Below, one piece after another: positions 1 to 11,300 of a stretch of DNA of 64,000 nt; the stretch's first letter is position 1; the number at the start of each line of letters is the position of its first letter. The notes under the pieces are model-generated. The model saw nothing but the letters and a program-made list of their open reading frames with translations. It was not told where the DNA came from and ran no database searches. This DNA comes from Lycium barbarum (lineage: Eukaryota; Streptophyta; Magnoliopsida; Solanales; Solanaceae): the NCBI RefSeq assembly GCF_019175385.1, contig NC_083346.1:89418543-89482542 (forward strand), given 5' to 3'. A program made the position numbers and the translations under genes.

Positions 1-159
1 TGGCAACATTTCTATTGTTCTCCTTTGTTAATATTTCTAGATGTTCCCTATGGATTATGATTTTTTTTTTAAAGAAAAAACAAGAAAAAAGCATTAGAAC
101 ATAGTTGTTGAGAGGTTCATAAGAAGAAAAGGAAGTAAACTAAGTGAAAGGTATCTTAC

Positions 160-2837
160 TCAGTCCAAGGACGGACTTCCTCACAATTTTGGAGGATGTA
201 AAAATGAGCTTGTTTTATTTCAAGAGCACTCAATTCTTCCCAGGAACCCCCTGGTAATGGCTTACCAGGACAATTGAATATGGATAACTCGTTGGGATCT
301 ATATTGGAAGAATTAAAGTTTCTATCCGGGCGATTTTCCTTGGTCTCTATATCTGTTAAATATTTAGAACAGAATGTCATGCACTCCTCTGCAAGATAGC
401 CTTCAGCAATTGATCCTTCTGGACGAGATTTGTTGCGTACATAATTTTTTAATGTGCGCAAATATCTATTGAGTAAACATATATCAGCGAGTAAACATAT
501 ATCAGTTTTGTAACATATTTAAATTAAAATAAAGCTTCAGAGGAGTAAGAATCTAAACCTTTCGATGTAATACATCCATCGATATTGAACGGGACCAGCC
601 AACTTCGCCTCGTTTGCCAAATGAATTGCCAAGTGAATCATAACATCAAAAAAGGTCGGCAGGAACACACGTTCTAACTTACAGATTGTCATCCGTATAC
701 TTTTATCTAGTTGATCTAACTTTTCTACATGCAACTCTTTAGCACACAAATCACTAAAGAACAATGACAATTCAATTAATGGATCATAAGCATCCCTTGG
801 CAAAATCCCTTTGATGATAAGTGGAAAAATACGCTGAAAAAGAACATGGTGGTCATGACTTTTAAGTCCAAAAATTCTAGCTTCCTTGACACAACGACTA
901 ATGTTAGAAGCATAAGCATCAGGAAACTTGACTTCTTTGATAAGCTGACAAAACTGAAGCTTCTCAGTTTTAGACATTGTATAACTTGCCGGAGGAAGTA
1001 TATACTTATCCCCACTTTTTATTGGATGGAGTGGCTTTTTTATTCTCATATCTTGTATGTCCAATCGAGATTTCAATGTGTCCTTTGTTTTTCCTTCAAT
1101 ATCTAACAGTGTTCCAATCACACTTTCACTAATATTTTTTTCAATATGCATTACGTCCAAATTATGTCTCAATAATACAGTCCTCCAATATGGAAGTTCA
1201 AAGAATATACTTTTCTTCTTCCAATTGTCAGGTCTTCCAACATCTCGTTTTCTTTTTCTTGCATTGCAGTCGATTGACCCTTGTGAGGATGTATTTAGTT
1301 GTGCAAGCACATCATCTCCACTCAAAGCTTCTGGTGCAAGTCTTTCTTCCCTTGTGTTATCAAAAGAACTTTTATTCCGACGATAAGAATGATTTTTCTC
1401 CAAGAACCTACGATGACCCATATAGCAAAGCTTTCGACCATGTTTCAAGTAAATGGAACAAGTATGTACATGACAAACAGGACAAGCTAATTTACCTTTA
1501 GTGCTCCAACCAGACAAAATACCATAAGCTGGAAAGTCATTAATTGTCCACAACAAAGAAGCACGCAATTTAAAATTTTGTTTCCTAAAAGCATCATAAG
1601 TATCGATTCCACCCTCCCATAAGATTTTCAAATCATCAACCAAAGGTTGGAGGAACACGTCAATATTCATACCAGGGCCTTTTGGGCCAGGAATAAGCAA
1701 GGACAACAAAATATTAGATTGTTTCATGCATAGCCACGGGGGAAGATTATATGGAATCAAGACTACTGGCCACATGCTATAAGCATTACTCATAGAACCA
1801 AACGGATTAAAACCATCTGAAGCAAGTCCAAGCCTTACACTACGTGGATCTAAAGAAAAAGTCGGATGTTCTTCATCAAAAGTTTTCCACACTAATGAGT
1901 CAGCTGGATGCCTTAGTACTCCATCCTCAACTCGCTTATTTTTATGCCACCTCATATCTTCGGCCGTTTGTTTTGTCATATACAACCGTTGTAATCGTGG
2001 TATCAAAGGAAAGTATCGAAGAATCTTTCTAGAAATTCCTTTATTTTTCTTAGTCAAATTTCTTGAAGCAACCTCATCATCAGTATATTTTTCTTTCCTT
2101 ACTGTCCATCGTTTCTCACCACATTTAGGGCATTGCTCAAGATCTGCATATTCCTTTCTATATAAGATGCAATTATTAACACATGCATCTATCTTCACAT
2201 AATCTAAACCCAAATCTTTAATGATCTTTTGAACTTCATAAATAGAATTAGGGAGCACATTTTCTTTCGGAAAAGCATCACCCAATAATTTCAATAATGA
2301 GTCAAACGAAGTATTACTCCAGCCATGCAGACACTTCATTTGAAAAAGGCGCATTACAAAAGAGAGTTTCGAGAATTTTTGACAATCTGGATATAACTTT
2401 TGCTTTGCGTCCTTTAACAAACTATAAAAACTCTTTGCTTCTGTGTTAGGCTCTTCGTTTCTAGACTCATTGGTCTCATCAAACTCATAATTATTAGAAG
2501 GAAAACCACGATACATGTCATGTAACATTTCAAAAGTGGAAGCATCATCATTGCCTAAATCTGAATCTGCACCAGAATTTATTTCATCATCCGAAGATGA
2601 ATCCGACTCACCATGAAAAATCCACCTATCATATGTTGGATCTATTCCCCATTTAAGTAAATCTAACTCCACTTCTTCTCTCGTTTTCCAAAGCACATTG
2701 TTACATTTAATGCACGGACACTGGATTGTTACACCAACCTCAGGATTGGAAAATGCATAGTTTAAAAATTGTTCCATACCGGTCAAGTATTCTGGTAATC
2801 TCCTATTCTTAATAAGTATCCAATTCTTATCCATCAT
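160..2837 (-). CDS. CACTA (En/Spm) transposase, TNP2-like, partial
   Basis: Transposase of a class II CACTA element, expected to bind the element ends and cut and join DNA in the nucleus. Exon 1 (2837-559) encodes 759 codons plus two bases. An N-terminal transposase-associated domain covers about residues 3-78 (CPCIKCNN, WIFHGE). A zinc-ribbon-like CPKCGEKRW follows near 240. The Transposase_21 core lies at about 300-560 (SDGFNPFG near 339, then LPYWRTVLLRHNLDVMH). A DUF4218 domain starts near 630. Exon 2 (465-160) continues DUF4218 with YLRTLKNYVRN and GSIAEGYLAEECM. Joining exon 1 at gaaag/gtttag to exon 2 after caatag restores the family motif IERYLRTLKNYV in frame. Exon 2 ends at a good donor (ga/gtaaga, intron from 159), so further exons lie left of the window. 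No internal stop or frameshift is visible, unlike every retroelement gene here. Family assignment is very secure; whether it is still active cannot be judged. Confidence 0.93.
466..558 (-). other. Intron of the CACTA transposase gene
   Basis: A 93-base GT-AG intron, inferred because splicing at 559/558 and 466/465 restores the conserved protein motif exactly, whereas read-through ends in a stop at once. It contains an 18-base direct duplication (471-488 and 489-505, gagtaaacatatatcag) and a 25-base segment (516-540) that recurs identically at 4008-4032. Confidence 0.85.
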
Positions 2838-2872
2838 ATACTTACCTACAATGAAAGATAAAAAAAAAATAG
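2838..2872 (-). promoter_or_regulatory. Splice acceptor just upstream of the transposase start
   Basis: On the minus strand a T-rich tract (from the A-run 2861-2869 on the plus strand) is followed by cattgtag ending at 2846, then gtaagtat and the double ATG at 2837-2832. This looks like the 3' splice site of a 5'-leader intron. The bases right after it (gtaagt) would also serve as a donor, so this leader could be spliced in two ways. It supports the ATG at 2837 as the start. Confidence 0.45.
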
Positions 2873-3214
2873 CATTATCTTCATTGAGCTGAAGTCTTAA
2901 GTAATGCGAACTATCTAATGTAATGTTTTACCTTTTCTATTTGCCCAGTGATTACAACTATGGAGTAAGTTGACACAAACTAGGAGGACATAGAGAGATA
3001 AAGATATCGAGAAGAATTTCAAGTGTGTGACCTTTTCCCGGACCTTATTTCATTATAAGAGTAGCATAATACTTTCAAGTGTTACTTTGGATTCAATGAA
3101 TTTTTACATACAAGAATAAAATATTCGAAGAACCAAAAATTGGACAGAAAATCGACATACACCAGACATTTTAGGAACCGAACAGATCCAAAACTTAAAA
3201 AAAGCAACAACTAA
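2873..3214. other. Non-coding flank upstream of the CACTA transposase
   Basis: AT-rich sequence with no credible ORF; the short minus-strand reading frame at 3104-3334 has no family features. It is presumably the 5' leader or promoter side of the transposase gene, or the remainder of the LINE 3' region if the block at 3215-7976 was inserted into it. Neither can be settled from the sequence alone. Confidence 0.4.
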
Positions 3215-4007
3215 CACTACTACAAAAACTGCTTTCACCGACAATTTTTTAGCGGCAATAGAGTAATTGCTGCTAGTTTCTAATTGATATGAGAATACAG
3301 AGAACGAATTATAAAGCTTGTGACCCCAGTCCATTTGAAAATCTGTTTGTCCTAAGGCTTGTGTAAGAAACTTCTATTTCTGTTGTTTCTTTATAAGATA
3401 AATGTGTCAAAGAATTACTTTACTGTGCCAGGTAAAGGAATTTAGTATCATGTTCAATATGACATTATACTCAAGTATTTATGCCTCTTACTTGTTTGTG
3501 AAAATTCCACTTCTAATGTTTTTGCTCTTTGTAAGCATTAGTGTCCAACTTTAGAGGAGTATAGTAGAATATAGTTGCGGACAATTCAACCTGTTCGAAT
3601 AGTGTTCATATTTTCAATGAAGTTATGCAGTACAAATGAATATTATTTTTCTTCTATAATTTACTACTACTCCGATTATTTAAAATTTGTATGTTTAGTC
3701 TATGGTGTCTATGTATTTTTTATGAGGGGCTAACAGATTAATGATGCTCTAGGAGGTAAAGGTGTGACCAAATACTGACTGAAAAGACAAGAGTTGTTAT
3801 AAAGGATCAGCTGCAAGAAAAAAAAATAGAAGTAAGAGTTCTAAATTATATCAACATCCTCCTGGTGCCAATCTGATAGCCCTTACTTAATAAGCTCTTT
3901 CTTTAATTTTTTAACTTGTATTCTTTACTCCTCTTTTTCCTTGTAGGATATTGGACTTAGTTGATGAAATTGGAAGGTTTGGTGAAACCATTCATGTAAA
4001 GTCAATC

Positions 4008-4032
4008 TATTTAAATTAAAATAAAGCTTCAG
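4008..4032 (+). repeat. 25-base copy of transposase-intron sequence
   Basis: Identical over 25 bases to 516-540 inside the transposase intron, starting tatttaaattaaaataaag. After a short gap both copies continue with similar gtaagaat-type sequence. It suggests that this block derives in part from a CACTA element of the same family. Confidence 0.6.
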
Positions 4033-4547
4033 TTTTGATTGTCTAAAAGTGTAAGAATTTGAACACCGAATCAAAAATCTTAAGGTTATGTATGGGTAAA
4101 GTATCCCAAGAAATCGTAGGCTGCTTTGAAAATCTTTAAACAACTAATGTGGTATAGATCTATTTTTATATTTCTCCTGCACATGTTAATGTAGTTCTAA
4201 GTTCTAAAAGCGGATAAAAAATCTACTTTACTCACTAATGTACCAGATGCAGTTGCACTTGCTGGGCTTTAAAACCGTCAAGAAAAAAAAACATAAGTCA
4301 GAAGGCAAAATGAGCCTAATAGCAATACAAACAAGCAACTTCTAGTTGTACAAGGGCAGACAAATGCAGAAAATCAGCAAGCAGTTGTAGCAGATAGGGG
4401 TAGAAATAAAGAGAATATCGATGGGGATAAGCTGCCAGCAAAAACAGATGCTAATTCACAAGCAAATACTGGGAAATTGCAAGTAGAAGTAGATAGGAAT
4501 AGTAAGAATTACCTTAGCTGGAGCAGCTTCAGCCGGAGTAGCGCCTC

Positions 4548-5183
4548 AACTAAGAATTACCCACAACTTTTCCAGGAAAACTAAGATCCAAAATTCATCA
4601 TTAGTCACAAAGACAACAAAAAAAAAAAGGCCAGCAAGATTGTAACTTTCAAAGCAAAAAGACTTAGAAAATTAAGGAACAATATAACCAGTAGCATTAA
4701 AAAGAATAATCAAGGCTGCCAACTCCCACAAACACAAGCTTCCCCGGGAAAATTAACCTCCAAGATTCATCATTAATGTCAATTACAACAAAAACCACAC
4801 TAAAGATTCTAACTTTCAAAGCAAAAACACTTAGAAAAATTAAGGAACAATATAACCAGTAGCATTAAAAAAGAATAATCAAGGCTGCCAACTCCTTCAC
4901 ACACAAGCTTCCCGGGGAAAATTAAGCTCCAAGATTCATCATTAATCACAATTACAACAAAAACCACACTAAAGATTCTAACTTTCAAAGCAAAAACACT
5001 TAGAAAAAATAAGGAACAATACAACCAGTAGCATTAAAAAAGAATAATCAAGGTAGCCAACTTTCACACCCATAGCTTTCCCAGGAAAACTAAGATCCAA
5101 AATTCATCATTAGTCACAAGGACAACAAAAAAAACCACTAAAGATTGTAACTTTCAAAGCAAAAAGACTTAGAAAAATTAAGT
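4548..5183. repeat. Tandem repeat, about 168-base unit, about 3.7 copies
   Basis: Four head-to-tail copies start near 4551, 4721, 4891 and 5059. Each contains aattcatcatta or gattcatcattaat, then ctttcaaagcaaaaa, then cagtagcattaaaa and agaataatcaagg. Copies 2 and 3 are the most alike (both with cttcccc/gggaaaatta). Copies 1 and 4 share ccaggaaaactaagatcc. No coding potential. Confidence 0.85.
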
Positions 5184-5250
5184 CTGTAGTATTCTAAATA
5201 ATTTTTTCTGAATTAAATTTTTGTTCCCATTTTTATATTCCCATGTAGAT

Positions 5251-5318
5251 GCAGAGTTTCAATATTAACATCTTCTAATTGGTCGCAGAGTTTCAATATT
5301 AACATCTTCTAATTGGTC
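5251..5318. repeat. Perfect 34-base tandem duplication
   Basis: The unit beginning gcagagtttcaatattaac occurs twice back to back (5251-5284 and 5285-5318) without a mismatch, so the duplication is recent or was copied by slippage. Confidence 0.9.
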
Positions 5319-5833
5319 CATGAAACCCCTATTCTTAATTCTTTTCTCTGACTGATTGTATACTTGCATAATACTAAGAGAAAAATACTACTGACATGTT
5401 AGTTTGTGCAAGCTACATATAACAACATAGAAAAAATTGTATCTAATTTACACTTTTACCCAAGTACAATACTTTTAAGTTTTAAATGATTTGTTATCAT
5501 TTTTAAAACACTATTTGGACAACTTTTGTAGAAAGCTTTTTAATCTAGATACTTGACAGTGAAGAATAAATTTCTTTCAAAAATCTCTTACACCACTTCT
5601 TGATCAAGAGTAAATCATTATATTTTTCCACAAGCAAATGCATGTCATTAATTTACTAACCATCATTTTCTAATTATATGTAATGTAAAGTTCTTCTGAA
5701 TTTATACTTTTGTTTGTGTGAAATATCCGGCACAAATTGCAGAGAGCCACAGCCATAGTGAGGCCATAGCGTGACTTTGAAAAGCAAAAGCAGAGGGAAA
5801 GGTTGTCTTTGTAGCAGCGTCATCTTTTTTTTA

Positions 5834-6001
5834 CCCGACCCTAATATTGACCTGCCCTGCCCTGCCCCATCAAATTTTTACAAAAAATAAATTTTTCCCT
5901 GTCCTGCCCTGCCCCGCCCCGCCCCATTTAAATGTTCCCCTACCCTGCCCCATTAAGAGAAATCCCTGCCTTGCCCCGCCCCGCCCCAATTGCCATCCCT
6001 A
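5834..6001. repeat. GC-rich CCCTGCCC / CCCCGCCCC block ending in a hAT-like terminus
   Basis: Runs of cctgccctgcccc and gccccgccccgcccc stand out from the AT-rich surroundings. The block ends ttgccatcccta at 6001, which in reverse is TAGGGATGGCAA, a terminus typical of plant hAT elements. I found no matching TAGGGATGGCAA to its left, so this is at most one remaining end of an element. Confidence 0.4.
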
Positions 6002-6584
6002 ATTACATTCCATTGTTTATCCATGTTTAAGATTGATGCATAGAAGGATAAATGAGCAACGTTATCATGAAGCACCAGAAATAGCAGCAAATTCATTAGA
6101 ACATTCATAAAGGACCTAAATATGTATTTATTAACTCCTAAATACTACATCAGCATAATTTTGACTACTCTTTGAAAACTAAAAATAAGTCCGAAAAAGG
6201 GAAAATCTAACAACTTAGAAGATAAGACAAAAACTTGCATCTAGTAATTAACAGATTAACAAAATGAACTGAACTCTTTGAAACAAGAATTCACAAATAC
6301 ACAGCTAATAAAATCATACCTATTAATCCACATATTTAATAACACAAATGGGTATACAAAAAAGATGAAAGCTCAAACAACAAAAAACTGAACAGTAAAC
6401 TTTGGATCAATACTACACAGAGACCAAAACACTTTGCAGTAAAGCACAAAAATGGAAAAAGAAAAAGACAAAAACTTTAGCTGATTACCAAGTGAGAACT
6501 TTAGCACCTCCATTCAAATTTCGTTGCAATACTAGCCTCACTCAACAATCAAACATCCAGTAAAGATTCAATCTTTCTCATTCT

Positions 6585-6845
6585 TTTTTTTTTTTCCAGT
6601 AAAGATTCAAACTTTCTGATTTTTTTGACCTCTTTTTTCCACCAAGATTGAAACCCCACTCACTAATAATCAATAAGAAACCCAAATTTCCAGTGAAGAT
6701 TCAAACTTTCTCATTTTTTGAGCTCTTTTTTCCACTAAAGATTCAAACCCACTCAATAATCAATAAAGAAAAACCATCAAAACATCAATTTTCTCATTTT
6801 TTTGACCTCTTTTTTCCACCAAGATTCAAACTTTACATATTATTT
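6585..6845. repeat. Imperfect T-rich tandem repeats
   Basis: Units containing aagattcaaac, ttctcattttttt, and acctcttttttccacc recur four times with changing spacing. The short open frame here is only a consequence of the repeat. Confidence 0.6.
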
Positions 6846-7499
6846 TAACTCCAAATGATATTTGTGAAGCGACAAAAAATACATAAGATACACACACACA
6901 CAAAAAAAGCTAATTAAACTAACGCATAGAGGTAGCGATTCAGATCCAAACCGGGTCGAGAAACCTATTCGGATCTCGCCGGAGAGAAAAACCGCTGTGA
7001 TGATGCTTCCATTGGTTTTGATTTTGATCGGATCTTAGGTTACTATATCGCCGGAAAGTAATTAAGGTCGACCATGTGCACCGGAGAGAATTTTAGAGTG
7101 AAAAAGTGAGTGTGTTATAGCAGAGTATGTGAAGGTTATTTGCAATACTAGTTTTTATGCTTCAAATTTCTCACTTGGTAATCCCCAAAACCCAGCAGCA
7201 ACAAAACCTTGGGTTACAAGCTGCTGGAAACTAAAATCAAACCGAATATAAAAATTGAAGCTGAAGAGCAAACGAGAGAGTACTTACAACTTTTTTCTTT
7301 GAGCAGCAACAAAACCCAACAGAGAAAGATTTAGTTTCAACAATAGAAAAAAGAAAATTTGGGTAGAATAAAAACTGGAAAAGAGGCTAAGGATTTTAGG
7401 ATTCAGTTTCAACAATAGAAAAAGAAAACCTGGGTAGAATAAAAACTAGAAAAGAGCGCTAAGGATTTTAGGGAAAAAGAGTTTGCCGCGTTTGGTTTT

Positions 7500-7976
7500 G
7501 GCGGAAAAATAAAAAATTTAGGCCACAATGCACTTAAGTTGTTGAGAAAATTAATAGTATTACCAACAATAAAATTTTGTTGTTGCCAATTCTATTTATA
7601 TTTTAAGTTAATTATATTAAATGTAAGTTATGGCAACAAAAATCTAAATTGCTTGGTAACAAGGAAAAATCGTTGTTAAAAGCTTGACGATATGGCAACA
7701 ACTGAAATAAAGTTGTTGCCATTTACTGACTTTAGCCAACAGTATCACGGTGGTTGCTAAAAAGTTGTTGTCAATTTATTTTTATTTTTATTTATTATAT
7801 TAATTATAAAATATGGCAACAAAATTTAAATATTTGCCAACAAAAAACAAAATTGTGGCTAAAAGGTCTATGATATAGCAACACCTAACTAAAGTTGTTG
7901 CCATTTCTTAATATTTAGCAACAATATCATTGTTGTTGCTAAAAGATTGTTGCTAATTCTATACTTTGTTGTAGTG
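7500..7976. repeat. Subterminal GGCAACAA / TTGTTGCC repeats
   Basis: At least ten copies of (T)GGCAACAA, TAGCAACAA or their reverse complements occur in both orientations in under 500 bases next to the CACTA-type right terminus. Such subterminal arrays are the known binding sites of CACTA-family regulatory transposase proteins, so these are candidate transposase binding sites. Confidence 0.65.
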
Positions 7977-8387
7977 AAACTAAAAGGAAAAGAAACTACT
8001 CTAAGCTAAAGAAACTGAAAATAAGATCAAAGTGCTGCAAACTGGAGGTATGCTACAAGTTCCCTTGTTTTGGGATGATAACACTATCAGACACCTCAAA
8101 GCTCTCACCAGGTGCTATGTTATCAGACCCCATGATGATTCAAACAAGAATAAAGCTGCATATGCAATCTGCTGCTGTCCATAATCCTGAATAGACAAGT
8201 TGAGTCCCTTTCACAACCTATATTGATCATAACATGGCTGTTGTAAACTCCTAATCCAAGCCTGCTAGAAGAATGAGCAGTAGAACTACTAATACCACTA
8301 TCTAGCTAGGCCAGTCTTAGTAGTTACTAGTCATGTTACAGTCTGATGATGAGTAGTGAGCATGAACTAAAGTGCAAAAATCCTTCT

Positions 8388-11300
8388 TCAATCTGGTTCC
8401 CTTTTTTTGAACCTGAAGTTAGGCATCATGGATTTATCCATATTTAGCAATCTCCTTCCTGTAGGTGTGAGTTCCTGAAAATTGTTAACTTGTAATGTAC
8501 CTGCACAATTGAACACACTGTTAGCTAAAAAATCTGCTACTGTATTGCCCTCCCTCAGGACATGGACAAACTGGACTTGTCCTCTCTTTCTCCACTCTTT
8601 AATATTATGCACATCCATACTAACTTTCCAAGGAGTTTCCCCGTCTCCTTGAATAATGTTCACCATAGCAAGAGAGTCAGTTTCCATGATCAGAGGTAAC
8701 ACTTGTTTATTAACACAATATTGCAGACCATCATGAATTTCAACTGCTTCTGCACATATATTTGTTGTGTTAGCTATTCTTCTAGCAGCATCATGAACCA
8801 GATCACCTCTTTCTTCTCTAATACAAAAAGCAGCTGAGCTTTGGCCTGGATTACCCCTTGATGTACCATTAGTATTGCACTTATACCAGCATGCACTTAG
8901 ACATCTCCATTGTACCATTTGACCTCCGACTCTAGGCTGAAGTCCTTCTAAGAGCTGTACCATTTGAGGCCAAGTATGTGGGGCATTCTTCAACCAAGGA
9001 TATAGACTACTTATCAAGCTATGAATATTCTGATTAATGCAGTAAATGACTTTACTCTTACTCATCTGTGCTCTATTCATAAGTGCATTGCTTCTCTTCC
9101 ACAACCGCCAGCAGATGAATGATGGTATTGCTTCAAAAACTGGTTTCAACTTGACTACACACTTTGTATTCCACCATTTTACCACTGCTTGATGTAACTA
9201 TAGTAGAGGGCCTATGATACCTGCTGCTGTGGTATCGTATTGCCACACTTCTGCTACACAATTACTAGTCAAGAAAAGATGTTGCAATGTCTCCTCGACT
9301 GTGAATTTAGACAGTATCTGCATCTTGATGCAATGGAAATATTCATCCTTTTGAGTATATCATCCACTGGGAGTTTAGCTTTGCACATCCTCCATAAAAA
9401 GAATGAAATTTTGAATGGCACTCCTTTACTCCATATTCTTTGATAGTTCAATGACTCTTGCTCCTGCTGTCTCATTAAGTTCCATGCACTACTCACTGTA
9501 AATTTTCCAGACTTAGTTAAAGTCCACCATGGTACATTTGCATCTATTGATTTCCCCATTATGCTCAGTTCAGATCTAACATGATTCACTAGCTGCTCTG
9601 GTAACGCGGCATTCATTTTTTAGAAATCCCAACCCTCTTAATTCATGAGTTCAGCCACCTCTTCTATATTGTGATCTGTGGTTAAGAAATCCCTGAGAGG
9701 ACCTAATCTAGTCCAGTTGTCTTCCCAGAAATCACATGAACCTTTTTTAGGTTCCCACCAAATTAAGTGATCCATTTGATCCCTGGCTTCTAACATCTTT
9801 TTCCATACCTGTGAACCTCCCTTCCATTGTACCCTTGTTGGTTTCAGCTTCTTATAATATTTATTCCACAAAAAGGTAGACCGTAAAGAACTTGAGGTCC
9901 TAAATCTCCACCATAGCTTAGCAAACAAAGCTTTAGAAATATCAAACAAGGACCTAAATCCTAGTCCACCCTCAACTTTAGGCATGCAGATCTTCTTCCA
10001 TGATACCCAATGTTTGCTTTTATCCTCTTCCTTATTGCTCCCGAAAAACCTTGCAAAGATCCTATGGAGCTCATTTAGAGTGTATTTAGTAGGTACTACA
10101 ATAGATAGCACATACACTGGTACACTTTGTAGAACATTCCCTATCAACATAGCTTTACCACCAAATGACAGCAATTTGCCCTTCCAACTCTGCAATTTAT
10201 CCTTCACTTTCTTGATGAGATCTTGGTAGTATACTTTCTTCTTTCTGGCATGAAAAATGGGGCATCCTAAATACTTGAAAGGGAACTGTCCCTTTGTGAA
10301 ACCTGTCACGTGCTGCACTTCCTGCATCACTCTATCTGCCACCTTATGATACATGTAGAATGCATTTTTTTCAATGTTGATCAGTTGACTAGATATAACT
10401 TCATAATCTTTGAGAATGTCCATGATCATTTGTAAATAATTCCTCTCAGCAGATGCAAATATTATGGTATCATCTGCATATGCTAGATGATTAATATTAG
10501 CACTCCATTTAGGCAAGCCATACCCCACATACAAACTGTTGTCATACAATGAGTTTAATGCCCTTGATAGCACTTCTACTGTCAAACTAAACAAAGCTGG
10601 TGACAAGGGTTTACCTTGTTTGACACCCCTTGTACAATGAAATAAACCTGTAGCTTTGCCATTAAACAAAATTGAATACCAGTTGTTTGCTATCAGTCTC
10701 CATATTTTATCAATGAATACTCCTGAAAATCCCATCTGATGTAGGACCTTTGTCAAAAAACTCCAGGAAACTCTATCATATGCCTTTGCCATATCTAGCT
10801 TTAAGATCACATTAGCAGGTTTACCCCTCTTCCTAATGTCTGTGACAATTTCTTGTGTGAGCAAGACATTTTCAATTATACTCCTACCCTTCACAAAACC
10901 TGCCTGATGAGGAGAGATTAGAGTAGGAAGTACCTTCTCTAACCTATTATGCATAACTCTAGATAAGACTTTATTGATAAAGTTACTCAGACTTATTGGT
11001 CTTAAATCTGAGTAACTTTGAATCATCACTTTCTTAGGGAGCAGTACTACATTAGTATGAGTGATTGACTTTGGAAGAGTATCACCTTGGAAGAATACAA
11101 TTACCATCCTGAGCACATCTACTTCTACAATAGGCCAACAAACTTGATAAAATAAACCTGAAAAGCCATCTTGTCCAATGGCACTAGAACCACTGAGGTT
11201 GAACACAGCTGCTTTCACTTCTTCCTTTGAAGGAACCTTACATAACATTTCATTGTTCTCCTGATCCAACATGCATGGAATATGTTGTAGAATATCCTCA

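Larger units (their letters stand above)
3215..7976. mobile_element. Candidate non-autonomous CACTA element (or long 5' arm of the transposase element)
   Basis: The block begins CACTACTACAAAAAC at 3215 and ends TTTGTTGTAGTG at 7976, whose reverse complement is CACTACAACAAA, so both ends carry CACTA-type terminal repeats in inverted orientation. Subterminal palindromic motifs follow: TTAGCGGCAAT with ATTGCTGCTA on the left, and many GGCAACAA / TTGTTGCC copies on the right (7500-7970). The inside is non-coding and repeat-rich. The 3 bp flanks are taa on the left and aaa on the right, so a target duplication is not perfect. A 25-base sequence shared with the transposase intron (4008-4032) hints at kinship with the neighbouring element. 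Alternatively, only the right end is real and it is the 5' terminus of the minus-strand transposase element, with the left CACTA motif belonging to something nested. Confidence 0.5.

Noticed and set aside
776..2032. Several plus-strand and minus-strand ORFs overlapping the CACTA transposase
   Set aside because: They are out-of-frame shadows of a long, clearly conserved coding frame and have no family features.
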